A stretch of 64,000 nt of DNA from Flavobacteriaceae bacterium GSB9 (GCA_022749295.1 CP062007.1:434001-498000), one strand, 5' to 3'. Counted from the stretch's first letter, positions 44,058 through 53,657 are shown. Numbers and translations: made by a program. Notes: a model not told the origin generated them from the letters alone.

Positions 44058-44993
44058 ATGAAAACATCTAAATCACTATCGCATTTGGTGTTAATTTCGA
44101 TTTTGGCAATGCTGGTCTTTAGTGCTAAAAGCGTAAGTAGCTTAAACAGGTTTAAAAATCCAATTCCAGCTGTAAATTTAGCTCATGATTCCCTTCCCAT
44201 AAAAATCAAAATTAAAAAAGATGTTCCTATTCGGGCATATTTTCAATATTTGGATTCATTAGTAAGGATGTATAACACTCAAACCCCATATATACTAACA
44301 GAACACCTTATAGTGAGAAGCAACCCTTGGATTATTGATACACTTCAAAACACTGATTATTACAGAATGAAATTAAGAGATTCGTTTGTATATGATCAAA
44401 AGAAAATGATTGCGCTTCCACGAGGAAACTACATACTAATTCCAGACTCTATTCAAGCTATTTCGCTTAAAAATTCATTTAAAAATACGACTATCGATGT
44501 TAATATTCCGGAGTTTAAACTTCGTATTTATGAAAACTCAGTGAAGCTATTTGAATTTCCAATTCGTGTGGGAAGATTTGAAAAAAAATACCTAAAAATG
44601 TCAAATAGGGTAGAAGACTTAAGAACAAAAACAGGAACAGGTATTATAATTGGTTATGTTAAAAATCCGAGATATGCCAATCCCGTTAACAACCATGAAT
44701 ATAAAGTAACTAAAAGAGATGATGGTAAAATAACCTTGGTGCCTAAAATCCCTTTTATAGAAACTGAACTTAATGGTTTACGGTATGGTCAATTTATCCA
44801 CCCCACAACAAACCCCAACACACTTGGCAAGGCTTACTCTAATGGCTGTATAGGCGTTAAAGAGGACGATGCTTGGGTTATTTATTATTATGCGCCTATT
44901 GGGACTAAAATAAACGTTCGGTACGATTTGGATATTACAGCCGAAAACGGAGATACGATAATATTGAAAGATATATATGGTTACAAAAAATAA
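44058..44993 (+). CDS. L,D-transpeptidase (YkuD domain)
   Basis: 311-residue exported protein with an N-terminal signal or anchor (about 7-27) and a YkuD catalytic domain (about 155-300). Its active-site signature HPTT... YSNGCIGV includes the candidate nucleophile Cys264; the usual arginine after the cysteine motif is replaced (GCIGV instead of GCIRV/GCVRM). These enzymes cross-link peptidoglycan or attach lipoproteins to it. The gene lies 25 bp after the CBS gene and ends at an imperfect terminator next to the left end of the integrated element. Confidence 0.85.
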   Translation: MKTSKSLSHLVLISILAMLVFSAKSVSSLNRFKNPIPAVNLAHDSLPIKIKIKKDVPIRAYFQYLDSLVRMYNTQTPYILTEHLIVRSNPWIIDTLQNTDYYRMKLRDSFVYDQKKMIALPRGNYILIPDSIQAISLKNSFKNTTIDVNIPEFKLRIYENSVKLFEFPIRVGRFEKKYLKMSNRVEDLRTKTGTGIIIGYVKNPRYANPVNNHEYKVTKRDDGKITLVPKIPFIETELNGLRYGQFIHPTTNPNTLGKAYSNGCIGVKEDDAWVIYYYAPIGTKINVRYDLDITAENGDTIILKDIYGYKK

Positions 44994-45025
44994 AAAGCCC
45001 GTAAACATTACTGTTACGAGCTTTT
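44992..45025 (+). terminator. Imperfect terminator after the L,D-transpeptidase gene
   Basis: AAAAGCCCGTAAACA and TGTTACGAGCTTTT form a hairpin with one bulge and one mismatch, followed by TTTTAT. It lies immediately outside the left attachment site. Confidence 0.55.
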
Positions 45026-45027
45026 AT

Positions 45028-45041
45028 AGCGGAGAAAGAGG
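45028..45041. repeat. Left attachment site (attL)
   Basis: AGCGGAGAAAGAGG, identical to the tRNA-Ser 3'-end copy at 60420-60433. The sequence after it (AACCCGCC) does not continue as a tRNA, so this is the displaced copy created by integration. Confidence 0.8.
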
Positions 45042-45168
45042 AACCCGCCAACACTTTTTCTATATAATACATGCTTGTCTAAAACCTCTTGAAATCCTTG
45101 TAAATAAAGGAATTTTGTAATATTTCAATCAAAAAATAATTAAGTGAATAAGCCATAAATATGGTAAT

Positions 45169-45187
45169 TGTGGGGATAATGTGGGGA
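45169..45187. repeat. Left subterminal TGTGGGGA pair
   Basis: TGTGGGGA at 45169-45176 and 45180-45187, 11 bp apart. The same pair recurs at 60344-60362 near the other end. They are probably integrase arm-type or excision-factor sites. Confidence 0.65.
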
Positions 45188-45231
45188 TTGTTTTGTATCT
45201 TTATAAAGCTCACTTTTAAGATGTTTATATT

Positions 45232-46533
45232 ATGGCTACCATCAATTTCCTTGTCAAGGGTACTAAGGGATATACTAATATTCTTGTACGTTTCAAGAAC
45301 GGTAGAAAATTCGATTATACCGCTTCTACCGATTTAAAAATTCAACCTAATTATTGGAGTACTGCAAAGCAAAGGGTAAAAAATATCTCTGGTGTAACCT
45401 ATAAGGACGAAGTAAACGACCATTTATTCAACCTAGAGAATTTCATAATATCTGAATTTAACTCTGATAATTCACAAGGTATCTTCATAGATAGAGATTG
45501 GCTTAAAACCAAAATAGCCAAACATTTCAATAGACCTGTAAACGATGACGCTATAGATCAGGTGTTTTTCTTACCGTTTGTAAAACGCTTTATAGAGTTA
45601 GCGCCTTCAAGAATAATTAAAGGAAAGAATAAGCCTGTAAGTTCAGCAACGATTACCAAGTATGGTACTACCCAAAAGAAATTAGAACAATACGAAACCA
45701 AATTTAAAACCAAAATAAAGTTTACTGATTTAAACCTTACTTTTTACGATAGGTTTGTAAATTATCTTACTCAGGAACAAAAGATAAACTTAGGAACTGT
45801 GGGTAACTATATTGGTACTATTAAAACAATTGCGAGAGACGCTAAATTACAAGGACTTCCGGTTCATGAGCATATCAATCACCCTAAATTCTTTGCGCCT
45901 AAAGTAAAAGTCGATAGTATCTATCTTAGAGACGCTGATATAAATAAAATATACAACCATGACTACAAAGGTGTTGAACGTCTGGAAAACGCTAGAGACC
46001 TCTTTATAATTGGTCTGCGAACAGGATTAAGAGTGTCAGATTTCTTGCGCTTAAAAGATACTAATATCAAGGAAGGTTTTATTGAAGTAGAAACGCAGAA
46101 AACAGGGCAAAACGTTGTTATACCAATGCATCCACAAGTAAAAGCAATACTGGAAAAACATAACGGCTTCCCAAGAAGTGTATCCGACCAAAAGTTTAAT
46201 TTACATATTAAAGATGTGTGTAAAGAAGCTGGTTTCAAACAAGAGATTGAAGGTAGCCTTATAAATCCTAAAACTAAGCGTAAAGAAAAAGGAGTTTACC
46301 CTATGCATAAATTGGTATCATCCCATATATGCCGTAGAAGTTTCGCATCCAATCTGTATGGTAAATTGCCTAATATGGTTATCATGGCGATTACAGGACA
46401 TCAAACTGAGGCTCAGTTTTTAAAGTATATTAAAATTACTCCTAAAGAAAATGCGAAAATGTTACAACAGTTTTGGTTGAAACAAAATAAAGAAAATAAT
46501 TACGAAAAAGTTCCTTTGAAAAAGGTAAAGTAA
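45232..46533 (+). CDS. int: Tyrosine recombinase / integrase of the island
   Basis: 433-residue site-specific integrase with an N-terminal arm-binding domain (about 1-95), a SAM-like core-binding domain (about 105-215) and a catalytic domain. The catalytic residues are Arg263 (RTGLRVSDFLRL), His365 and Arg368 (SHICRRSF), His390 (ITGHQT) and Tyr399 (FLKYI). It is of the kind found on Bacteroidetes conjugative transposons and islands. It lies about 190 bp inside attL and reads inward. With attR at tRNA-Ser it explains the integration. A start at 45232 gives full length. Confidence 0.95.
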   Translation: MATINFLVKGTKGYTNILVRFKNGRKFDYTASTDLKIQPNYWSTAKQRVKNISGVTYKDEVNDHLFNLENFIISEFNSDNSQGIFIDRDWLKTKIAKHFNRPVNDDAIDQVFFLPFVKRFIELAPSRIIKGKNKPVSSATITKYGTTQKKLEQYETKFKTKIKFTDLNLTFYDRFVNYLTQEQKINLGTVGNYIGTIKTIARDAKLQGLPVHEHINHPKFFAPKVKVDSIYLRDADINKIYNHDYKGVERLENARDLFIIGLRTGLRVSDFLRLKDTNIKEGFIEVETQKTGQNVVIPMHPQVKAILEKHNGFPRSVSDQKFNLHIKDVCKEAGFKQEIEGSLINPKTKRKEKGVYPMHKLVSSHICRRSFASNLYGKLPNMVIMAITGHQTEAQFLKYIKITPKENAKMLQQFWLKQNKENNYEKVPLKKVK

Positions 46534-46590
46534 GATAAGGTTTACTAAATTTAGAGTTTTAACTATATATTTACTGTTGGCTATATCTTT

Positions 46591-47337
46591 ATGAATAAAT
46601 CCTCTATGCTAAATTTTAAGGAAGTTGTTACTAATCCTGATGCTCTTAAAATGAAATCCTTTTTTAATGCTTATGCTGAAATCAAGAACGCTGTAGATAG
46701 TTTGAAGTCTGAGATTTTTAGTAATCTGGCAAATTCAGATATAGAAAATCACAAATATTATTATTCCTATTTATTCAATGAAATCAAGCAATTGTATGTT
46801 TTGAATTATGATGATGATTTATTGAATAAATATCTTTCTGAATATGAAGTAAATATTTCAGAATTTCCGAAGTTTTCAAATCCTAAACTAATACAGGATC
46901 TAAAAGTAGAGTCTAGCCTTTTTAGACCAGATTTTAGAAACTCTACACTAACTGAATTGCAAATAAATTTCTTTAAATATTTCGCAAAAAAAGAAGCCCA
47001 AAACATGCTGGATTTTATTGAAGATTTAAAAAATAATGATAACACAAATGACACTACCGACCACGTTTCTAAACTCAAATGGAGTGGTAAGCCTTCACAA
47101 TTAGGATTTATCATTTCAACTCTAGCGCAATTAGGGTATATAGAAGCTCCTCGAAAAAAGGATGGAGAAATTAATTATAGCCAATTTGCTAAAGACGTTT
47201 TAAGAACATTCGACGCTGAAACTACTAATAATACTCTTGAAAAATACTTGAATTTAGATTCCGACAAAGGGCAGGAGACTTTTAGAAAGTTCAATTCTAA
47301 AGATTTTTTGATACCAGATGTTAAAGAAGTAAGCTAA
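46591..47337 (+). CDS. RteC-like domain protein, copy 1
   Basis: 248-residue soluble protein. The C-terminal 75 residues (KLKWSGKPSQLGFIISTLAQLGYIEAP to EKYLN) resemble the C-terminal domain of RteC, the regulator that controls excision genes in Bacteroides conjugative transposons; the long helical N-terminus is not recognisable. The similarity is from pattern reading and remains tentative. The neighbouring gene downstream (18 bp) is a diverged copy with the same C-terminal module, so the two arose by tandem duplication. It is placed directly after the integrase, which fits a role in element maintenance or excision. Confidence 0.55.
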   Translation: MNKSSMLNFKEVVTNPDALKMKSFFNAYAEIKNAVDSLKSEIFSNLANSDIENHKYYYSYLFNEIKQLYVLNYDDDLLNKYLSEYEVNISEFPKFSNPKLIQDLKVESSLFRPDFRNSTLTELQINFFKYFAKKEAQNMLDFIEDLKNNDNTNDTTDHVSKLKWSGKPSQLGFIISTLAQLGYIEAPRKKDGEINYSQFAKDVLRTFDAETTNNTLEKYLNLDSDKGQETFRKFNSKDFLIPDVKEVS

Positions 47338-47354
47338 ATTATAAACTATTCTGT

Positions 47355-48251
47355 TTGAAATCTACATCCAAATTTTTAAATGCTCTTTCTCAAAATTATT
47401 ATCTCAAGTTCTTGATTGATATTGACGATGATAAATTTGATATGTCTCAAGAATATACTCCGGTAATCTATAAGGATAAATCTTTATATGAATTTGATGT
47501 TGTTAAAATAAAAGCAATAATAAAGAATATTTTATCTAATGTATATGAATTGTATTATAAGGCTAAAAGTGAAATATATTTAGAATTTTCAAAAACGGAT
47601 TATAATGATTTAGAAAACTTTGTCACATTTACCATTAAGGCACTAATTGTAAATTTAAACCTAATAAAAAATGATTTTTATATAGACGACCAGAAGTCAA
47701 GATATTATTCCAAATTCGATGAATATTTTATATCGGTTTCACTAACTCAGGCTTATAAAAATTTTTTAGAGGAAAATCACAAATTTATAAAGGATGGATA
47801 TATCGATATTTCTAAAATGCCTTTTGAAGACGAATTAAGACTTTATTCAACATATAGGTTTAAATTGGTAAGCTTACTGCCATTTTCTTTGTTTAATATT
47901 GGAAACGCTTTTCTTAAAGATTTATATGAATTGGAAGAAGCGATAATTAATCATAAAAAGAATGAACAATCTATAAATGATATGAAAATTAACTGGGATT
48001 CTAAACCAGCTCATTTAGGTTATTTAATGGGAATGCTTGCTGATTTAGAGTACATAAATGCACCTAAACGAAAGAATGGAGATATCAATTATACACAGTT
48101 TGCAAAACAAGTATTTAATATTTTTGATGTAAAGACTACTGAAAATACACTTTCAAAATATCTTAATACAACTACTGAAAAAGCACAGGAAACAGAACGA
48201 AATTTCGATAAAGCAAACTTTAATATACCTCACAAAAAAGAAGTAAACTAA
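47355..48251 (+). CDS. RteC-like domain protein, copy 2
   Basis: 298-residue paralogue of the preceding protein: the C-termini match closely (NWDSKPAHLGYLMGMLADLEYINAPKRKNGDINYTQFAKQVF against LKWSGKPSQLGFI...EINYSQFAKDVL), while the N-terminal 200 residues are only weakly alike. The open frame begins with TTG at 47355; the first ATG in frame is about 28 codons later, so the start is uncertain. It is A+T-rich with many Asn, Lys and Tyr. It probably works with the neighbouring regulator on excision or transcription of the island (inference). Confidence 0.5.
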   Translation: MKSTSKFLNALSQNYYLKFLIDIDDDKFDMSQEYTPVIYKDKSLYEFDVVKIKAIIKNILSNVYELYYKAKSEIYLEFSKTDYNDLENFVTFTIKALIVNLNLIKNDFYIDDQKSRYYSKFDEYFISVSLTQAYKNFLEENHKFIKDGYIDISKMPFEDELRLYSTYRFKLVSLLPFSLFNIGNAFLKDLYELEEAIINHKKNEQSINDMKINWDSKPAHLGYLMGMLADLEYINAPKRKNGDINYTQFAKQVFNIFDVKTTENTLSKYLNTTTEKAQETERNFDKANFNIPHKKEVN

Positions 48252-48332
48252 TACCGTTCGAGTACCTTCCGGTACGCTTACTTAAACACCTCTGATTTAA
48301 TTTTACACCATCGAACCATAACACGTATCACG

Positions 48333-48629
48333 ATGGAACAAAGTAAAATAACCCAAGTTTTCGGAATAACACCTGCCGAATTAAAAGAAGACATCATTAA
48401 CGATGTAAGAGCGGAATTAAATGTAATAGCTCAAAATTTCCAACCTATCAAACCTGCCGAATATCTTACACGCCAGGAAGTAGCAAAAATCCTAAAAGTA
48501 TCTTTAGTAACCCTAACAGACTGGAACAAAAAAGGAGTACTTAAACCTTATCGATTAGGTAATTTAATCAGATATAAACGCTCCGAATTAGAAGAAGCCT
48601 TAATTAGTATTAATAATAAAAAACGCTAA
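48333..48629 (+). CDS. Excisionase-like helix-turn-helix protein A
   Basis: 98-residue DNA-binding protein. The C-terminal half (EYLTRQEVAKILKVSLVTLTDWNKKGVLKPYRLGNLIRYKRSELEEAL) is a MerR/excisionase-type helix-turn-helix with a wing. Such proteins act as recombination directionality factors or regulators on mobile elements. It starts 3 bp before the next helix-turn-helix gene, and a close paralogue lies at 58511-58807 in the same island. An extended spacer (48252-48332) precedes it. Confidence 0.85.
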   Translation: MEQSKITQVFGITPAELKEDIINDVRAELNVIAQNFQPIKPAEYLTRQEVAKILKVSLVTLTDWNKKGVLKPYRLGNLIRYKRSELEEALISINNKKR

Positions 48630-48631
48630 TT

Positions 48632-48913
48632 ATGACAGCTTTCAAACACCCCATAAACGATAGTTTAAATAAGATATTAGAACGTTTAGAATATCTTGTT
48701 AAGCAAAGTGAACTTAAAAATGTTCAAGATCCTAAATACGTCATTTTAGATAATGCCGATGTTTTACAACTATTTAAAATAAGCCCAAAAACGGCATCAA
48801 ATTGGAGGGAAGAAGGCATTTTGCCCTATTCTCAAATTAAAGGTAAGTTGTATTACAAGCTTTCAGATATTCATAATATTATAGACAATCATTATTCTGT
48901 TAAAAAAAAATAA
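48632..48913 (+). CDS. Excisionase-like helix-turn-helix protein B
   Basis: 93-residue protein with a winged helix-turn-helix of the excisionase class (LDNADVLQLFKISPKTASNWREEGILPYSQIKGKLYYKLSDIHNII). It follows protein A by 2 bp and so belongs to the same transcript. It is distinct in sequence from A and from the third copy at 58511. It probably bends DNA at the element ends or controls transcription of the island. Confidence 0.8.
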   Translation: MTAFKHPINDSLNKILERLEYLVKQSELKNVQDPKYVILDNADVLQLFKISPKTASNWREEGILPYSQIKGKLYYKLSDIHNIIDNHYSVKKK

Positions 48914-48945
48914 CAGTCGCAAAGCATATTAGTGTACCAATAGAA

Positions 48946-49659
48946 ATGTTTATTGATGCACAATGCTGCAACTATTCAAGGGAATTACAATACTTTTTAT
49001 TGTTAAAGCTAATATACCCAAGCGGTAAAGCACAGTTAGATAACGAAGCATTACAATTTATTCAGTTTGTTGAGTGTATTAATAGTCGGAAAACCCTAAA
49101 AAAGTATCTCAATTTTTTGATGGAGATAGGCTGGATAGTTTACAATCAAAAAACACAGTTTTATGTATTCAAGTCTTTCGATAGAATTAGAAAAGAAAAT
49201 AACTGGTTAGTAAGGTTAGCATTTCAGATAGACTTTAATAACTATTATAAAATAAAGGCAGTTACAGGAGCAGTAATTTATAGTTATCTCCATAAAGATT
49301 TTTGGAGAAAAGTTAAGAAACAAAAAAGCGTACAATTAAAGGGAAGTACCTATCATTTTTTGTCACCTAAATTTAACTATAAAGAGCAATTCGCTCCTGT
49401 TTCTGTTAATGGGGTAGAGCAGCTATTTAATATATCGGTAGCAACCGCTTCCAGGTTAAAAAGCGAAGCATCAAAAGCAGGGTTAATTAAATTAAAAAAG
49501 AATTATTCTCAAAAGCCGGTCAATAAAAAAATCATGCAAGATTATCTTGATTACAATGATATGAAGCAAAATATAGTCTACCATAAGGGTAATTATCATT
49601 TACAACATATTGACGAGGTTTACCCTCTTTTTTATTTTATTAAGCGGAAATCTCTGTAA
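48946..49659 (+). CDS. Protein of unknown function, probable DNA-binding
   Basis: 237-residue protein with no confident family. Residues about 15-65 and 150-185 look like winged-helix or helix-turn-helix stretches (for example EQLFNISVATASRLKSEASKAGLIKLKK), as in replication-initiation or plasmid regulatory proteins. It follows the two excisionase-like genes after a 32-bp gap and is followed by a 123-bp gap before the restriction gene, so it closes the maintenance module. Basic and A+T-rich. It might be a replication or copy-control factor of the excised form; this is a guess from context. Confidence 0.5.
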   Translation: MFIDAQCCNYSRELQYFLLLKLIYPSGKAQLDNEALQFIQFVECINSRKTLKKYLNFLMEIGWIVYNQKTQFYVFKSFDRIRKENNWLVRLAFQIDFNNYYKIKAVTGAVIYSYLHKDFWRKVKKQKSVQLKGSTYHFLSPKFNYKEQFAPVSVNGVEQLFNISVATASRLKSEASKAGLIKLKKNYSQKPVNKKIMQDYLDYNDMKQNIVYHKGNYHLQHIDEVYPLFYFIKRKSL

Positions 49660-49782
49660 ACATAAATAAAGGGATATATAAGGGAAAGTGAAACTAAGAC
49701 ATAAATTATTATTAAATAAGAAAAACCTTAATGTTAAGTCAAGTTATATTTATATTTTTAAAGACCTAAATTAAATCTATTA

Positions 49783-52700
49783 ATGTCGTTATACCAATCA
49801 TCAGTTCTTAAGCACTATTTAAAATTACAAGATAGTGATGCCATAACTAAAGCTTATAAAAAATACACCAAGTACTTCCTTAACCCAACAATACAGGATA
49901 ACATACGTAGTTCTAAAGAAGAAGAATATCAGGGCATATTCCTAACCGAACTATTTGTTAATATTTTAGATTATACATTAAAGCCTAAAGCAAATTATAA
50001 TCTGGTTGCCGAGTATAAAAATGAAAACAATGCACGTAAGGCTGACGGAGCTATATTAGATAACGATATAGCATTAGGTGTAATAGAATTAAAAGGAACT
50101 AATACCAAAGACTTAGAAAGTATACGTAAACAAGCATTCGATTATAAAGCCAATCAAAAAGGATGTGTATATGTAATAACATCAAATTTCGAGAAGTTAC
50201 GTTTTTATATTAATGATGCTACCGAGTTTGAAGAGTTTAATTTATTTCAACTTACCCCAGAGCAGTTTGCTTTATTATACATCTGTTTACATAAAGACAA
50301 TATATTAAACAATCTGCCGCTTAAAATAAAAGAGGCATCGGTAGTCGAAGAAGAGCAAATCACTAAGCAATTTTATAAAGATTACTCAATTTTTAAACGC
50401 GAACTTTATAGAGATTTGGTAAGGCGTAATGCTAAAACTTTAAAAAATAATCGTCATTCAGAACTTGTTTCAGAATCTCATCACACCGAAGAAGAAAAAG
50501 CAGAGTTAATTAAATTAGAGAAAAACGTTAAGCTAACCCTCTTTAAAAAATCACAAAAACTAATAGACCGCTACCTGTTTATTTTCTTTGCTGAAGATAG
50601 AGGCTTACTGCCACCAAACAGCACGCAACAAATATTAAATCATTGGAAATCTAATGTCGATTTTGGTAACGATACGCCTTTGTATGATTTGTTCAAACAA
50701 TATTTTAAATTCCTAGACCAAGGTAGGGCAGGAACCGCCAACAGAGCCGAAATTTATGCCTATAACGGGGGCTTGTTTAAAGAAGACACGATTCTCGATA
50801 GTTTAGACATAGATAGCGAGTTCCTATACAAACACACCAGTAAATTAGCAGCTTACGATTTCGAGAGTCAGGTAGATGTAAATATCTTAGGACATATCTT
50901 TGAAAACTCATTAAACGAAATTGAAAGCGTTAATGCCGAAATTGAAGGTGCAGACTTCGATAAGCAAAAAAGTAAACGTAAAAAAGATGGGGTATTCTAC
51001 ACCCCCAAATACATTACCAAATACATTGTAGAAAATACCGTTGGTAAACTTTGCGAAGAAAAGAAAGCCCAATTAGGCTTTAAAGAAGAGGAATATTTTA
51101 AAGGACGTAAAGTAAATGGGAAGAAGAGACCAGATTCAACCATTAAAAAATTAGTAGAAATTTTAGATAGCTATAGAGATTGGTTACTACAACTTACCAT
51201 CTGTGATCCAGCGTGTGGTAGCGGTGCATTTCTTAACCAGGCGCTCAATTTTCTAATAGCAGAACACCATTATATAGATGAGCTTAAAACCAAAGTATTA
51301 GGAGGCGGTTTACAGTTTCCTGATATTGAAAACACCATTTTAGAAAACAATATCTACGGGGTAGACCTTAACGAAGAATCTGTAGAAATTGCCAAACTAT
51401 CGTTATGGTTACGTACGGCACAGCCACGTCGTAAACTAAACGATTTAAGCAGTAATATTAAATGTGGTAACAGCTTAATAGATAGTAAAACCGTTGCAGG
51501 AGATAAAGCATTTAATTGGCAGGAACAATTTCCTAAAGTGTTTGAAAAAGGAGGGTTTGATGTGGTGATTGGAAATCCGCCTTATGTACGAAAACAGGGG
51601 TTAATGGAGCATTACCCTATAATGTGTGAGTATTATGAAAAGAAATACCAATCTGCAACGGCAAATTATGACATTTACGCCTTATTCATGGAAAAGTGTT
51701 ATTCTTTAATTAACAGCAAGGGTGTAGTTTCTTTCATTTTACCTCATAAGTTTTTAGTTGCTGATTTTGGAGTTGGTATTAGGCAGTTTTTTAAAGATAA
51801 TACCGCTGTAGAAAATTTAGTCCATTTCGGTTCTGAAATAGTGTTTGAAGAGGCATCAACTTATACTTGTATCATAGATTTAACTAAAACGGAAAAGGAA
51901 AAAATTAAGTTTAAAAAACTCTTACCTAAACAAATATTTGAACCTTTTGTTTGGGATACAATGTCATATAATAATTTACAGTATGCGAATTGGGATTTGC
52001 AAAGTGAACAAATTTTAGACCTTATTATTAAATTAAAAAAACAACCTTATAAAATAGAAAATGTATTCAGTAAAATATTTGTAGGAATGCAAACAAGTTT
52101 AGATGCTGTTTATGTTTTTGAAGGAGTTGAAAAAGGCGGTTTAATTGAAGCTTATAACGTCAAGTACGACTTTAAATTTCAAATCGAAAAAGAATTAGTG
52201 AGACCTTTTATTAAAGGAAACGAAATTTCTAAATATAAGTCCTTGCAAAACAAACATTATGTATTATTTCCTTATGAAAAAGATGGAACGTCACTAGTTC
52301 AGGAAAGTTATATTAAAGAAAATCTTCCTAAGACTTATTCTTACTTGAAACATTTTGAAAAAGATATTAGAGGAAGAGAAAAGGGTAAAATGGATGTGGT
52401 AGATGGTTGGTATTCATATATATATCAAAAGAATCACGAAAAATTTCCATTGCCTAAAATAATGACTCAAGAAATCTCTTTAGGTTGTAATATGACTTAT
52501 GATGAGAATGGAGAGTTTTATCATCCTACAACTATTTATTCCTTTGTTAAAAATGATAAGTTCAAAGTTGATGATAAATACTATTTAGGAATATTAAATT
52601 CTAAAGTAATGTGGTTTTTCCTTAAAAATACTGGAACGGAGTTACGCGGTGGTTATTTTAGGTTTAAAACTAATTATTTAAAACCTTTTCCACTTCCCGA

Positions 52701-53085
52701 AATTTCAGGAAACAGTCAAGAAATAATAGATAAGGTTAATCTGCAATTAGAAAATAATAAAAGTTTTCAAAAGTATAATGCTAAGTTCATAAAGTATTTA
52801 ATCTCTCAATTTCAGTTAGAAAAACTGTCTAAAAAACTCGAAAACTGTTACGAATTAGACTTTGCAGACTTTATAAAAGAACTCAATAAAGCTATTAAAA
52901 AAGCTGGTGGTGTACCATTAACTAAAAAAGACGAGTTTGAGTGGCTAGACCTCTTTGAAGAAAACAAACAAAAAGCACAAGACTTACAAAACCAAATTAA
53001 TCAAACCGATGCAGAAATAAATGCTATGGTATATGAGTTATATGGATTAACCGATGAAGAAATAAAAATTGTAGAGAATAGTTAG
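49783..53085 (+). CDS. Type IIG restriction-modification enzyme (Eco57I class)
   Basis: 1100-residue single-chain restriction and adenine-methylation enzyme. The N-terminal nuclease has a PD-(D/E)xK pattern with Asp88 (RKADGAIL) and Glu102-x-Lys104 (VIELKG). The central N6-adenine methyltransferase has SAM-binding Asp475 in DPACGSGAF and catalytic NPPY at 598-601. The C-terminal third (about 780-1000) is the target recognition region, followed by coiled coil (about 1050-1090). It would methylate host sites and cut unmethylated invading DNA. The TIR gene follows after 2 bp. Residues 224-234 (RHSELVSESHH) are a translated repeat element inserted in frame. Confidence 0.9.
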   Translation: MSLYQSSVLKHYLKLQDSDAITKAYKKYTKYFLNPTIQDNIRSSKEEEYQGIFLTELFVNILDYTLKPKANYNLVAEYKNENNARKADGAILDNDIALGVIELKGTNTKDLESIRKQAFDYKANQKGCVYVITSNFEKLRFYINDATEFEEFNLFQLTPEQFALLYICLHKDNILNNLPLKIKEASVVEEEQITKQFYKDYSIFKRELYRDLVRRNAKTLKNNRHSELVSESHHTEEEKAELIKLEKNVKLTLFKKSQKLIDRYLFIFFAEDRGLLPPNSTQQILNHWKSNVDFGNDTPLYDLFKQYFKFLDQGRAGTANRAEIYAYNGGLFKEDTILDSLDIDSEFLYKHTSKLAAYDFESQVDVNILGHIFENSLNEIESVNAEIEGADFDKQKSKRKKDGVFYTPKYITKYIVENTVGKLCEEKKAQLGFKEEEYFKGRKVNGKKRPDSTIKKLVEILDSYRDWLLQLTICDPACGSGAFLNQALNFLIAEHHYIDELKTKVLGGGLQFPDIENTILENNIYGVDLNEESVEIAKLSLWLRTAQPRRKLNDLSSNIKCGNSLIDSKTVAGDKAFNWQEQFPKVFEKGGFDVVIGNPPYVRKQGLMEHYPIMCEYYEKKYQSATANYDIYALFMEKCYSLINSKGVVSFILPHKFLVADFGVGIRQFFKDNTAVENLVHFGSEIVFEEASTYTCIIDLTKTEKEKIKFKKLLPKQIFEPFVWDTMSYNNLQYANWDLQSEQILDLIIKLKKQPYKIENVFSKIFVGMQTSLDAVYVFEGVEKGGLIEAYNVKYDFKFQIEKELVRPFIKGNEISKYKSLQNKHYVLFPYEKDGTSLVQESYIKENLPKTYSYLKHFEKDIRGREKGKMDVVDGWYSYIYQKNHEKFPLPKIMTQEISLGCNMTYDENGEFYHPTTIYSFVKNDKFKVDDKYYLGILNSKVMWFFLKNTGTELRGGYFRFKTNYLKPFPLPEISGNSQEIIDKVNLQLENNKSFQKYNAKFIKYLISQFQLEKLSKKLENCYELDFADFIKELNKAIKKAGGVPLTKKDEFEWLDLFEENKQKAQDLQNQINQTDAEINAMVYELYGLTDEEIKIVENS
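50452..50484 (+). repeat. In-frame dispersed repeat inside the type IIG gene
   Basis: DNA beginning CGTCATTCAGAACTTGTTTC encodes RHSELVSESHH (residues 224-234 of the restriction enzyme). It is the well-known short palindromic genomic repeat that reads as RHSELVSES when it lands in a gene. The palindrome's first half is retained, and the frame is kept. Confidence 0.75.
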
Positions 53086-53087
53086 AT

Positions 53088-53657
53088 ATGTCTGATTTTA
53101 TTACTGTAAACCAATTAAAAAAATCTATCGAAAAAAATGATGCCAGTTTAACAAAACTATTTTCAGTATTTGAAGCTAAACTATCTAATGCATTAAAAAA
53201 AAGAGAACAATTTGAGTCAAGTGTTTTTATAAGTCATAGTCACAAAAATGGAGATTTAGTAGAATATTTGGTTTCTTTATTGGTTAAACTAAAAGTAGAT
53301 GTTTATGTAGATTGGATGGATGAAGAATTATCATATCCACCAACAGCTAAAACGGCTATTAAAATAAAAAACATGATTAGTGCCAATAAAAAATTTATTC
53401 TACTTGCTACAAACGAAGGAATTGAATCCAAATGGTGTAATTGGGAGTTAGGAATTGGAGACGTGCACAAGTATATAGAAAATATAGCCTTACTACCTGT
53501 AGCGGATAACTCAGGAAAATGGATTGGAAATGAGTATTTACGTTTGTATCCTTATGTAGATAAAAAGTATAAATCTTTGGAATGGGACGATGATTATACT
53601 GTTGTTTACCCGAATGGAGAAAAAATCGACTTTGTAGAATGGTTAAAATCTAACTAA
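53088..53657 (+). CDS. TIR-domain protein, candidate defence effector
   Basis: 189-residue protein whose residues about 42-150 are a Toll/interleukin-1 receptor domain: SSVFISHSHKNGDLVEYLVSLLVKL (strand A, helix A), VYVDWMDEELSYPPT (BB loop region), KKFILLATNEGIESKWCNWELG with the catalytic-type glutamate Glu120, and NIALLPV. Bacterial TIR proteins of this type cleave NAD or make cyclic ADP-ribose signals in anti-phage systems. The N-terminal 40 residues are helical. It begins 2 bp after the restriction gene. Its stop overlaps the start of the membrane-protein gene by one base (TAATG), so the two are translationally coupled. Confidence 0.85.
   Translation: MSDFITVNQLKKSIEKNDASLTKLFSVFEAKLSNALKKREQFESSVFISHSHKNGDLVEYLVSLLVKLKVDVYVDWMDEELSYPPTAKTAIKIKNMISANKKFILLATNEGIESKWCNWELGIGDVHKYIENIALLPVADNSGKWIGNEYLRLYPYVDKKYKSLEWDDDYTVVYPNGEKIDFVEWLKSN

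Noticed and set aside
45028-45060. Possible second tRNA gene at the left end of the island
   Set aside because: Only the last 14 bases match the tRNA end; no anticodon or T-arm follows, so it is the displaced attachment copy.
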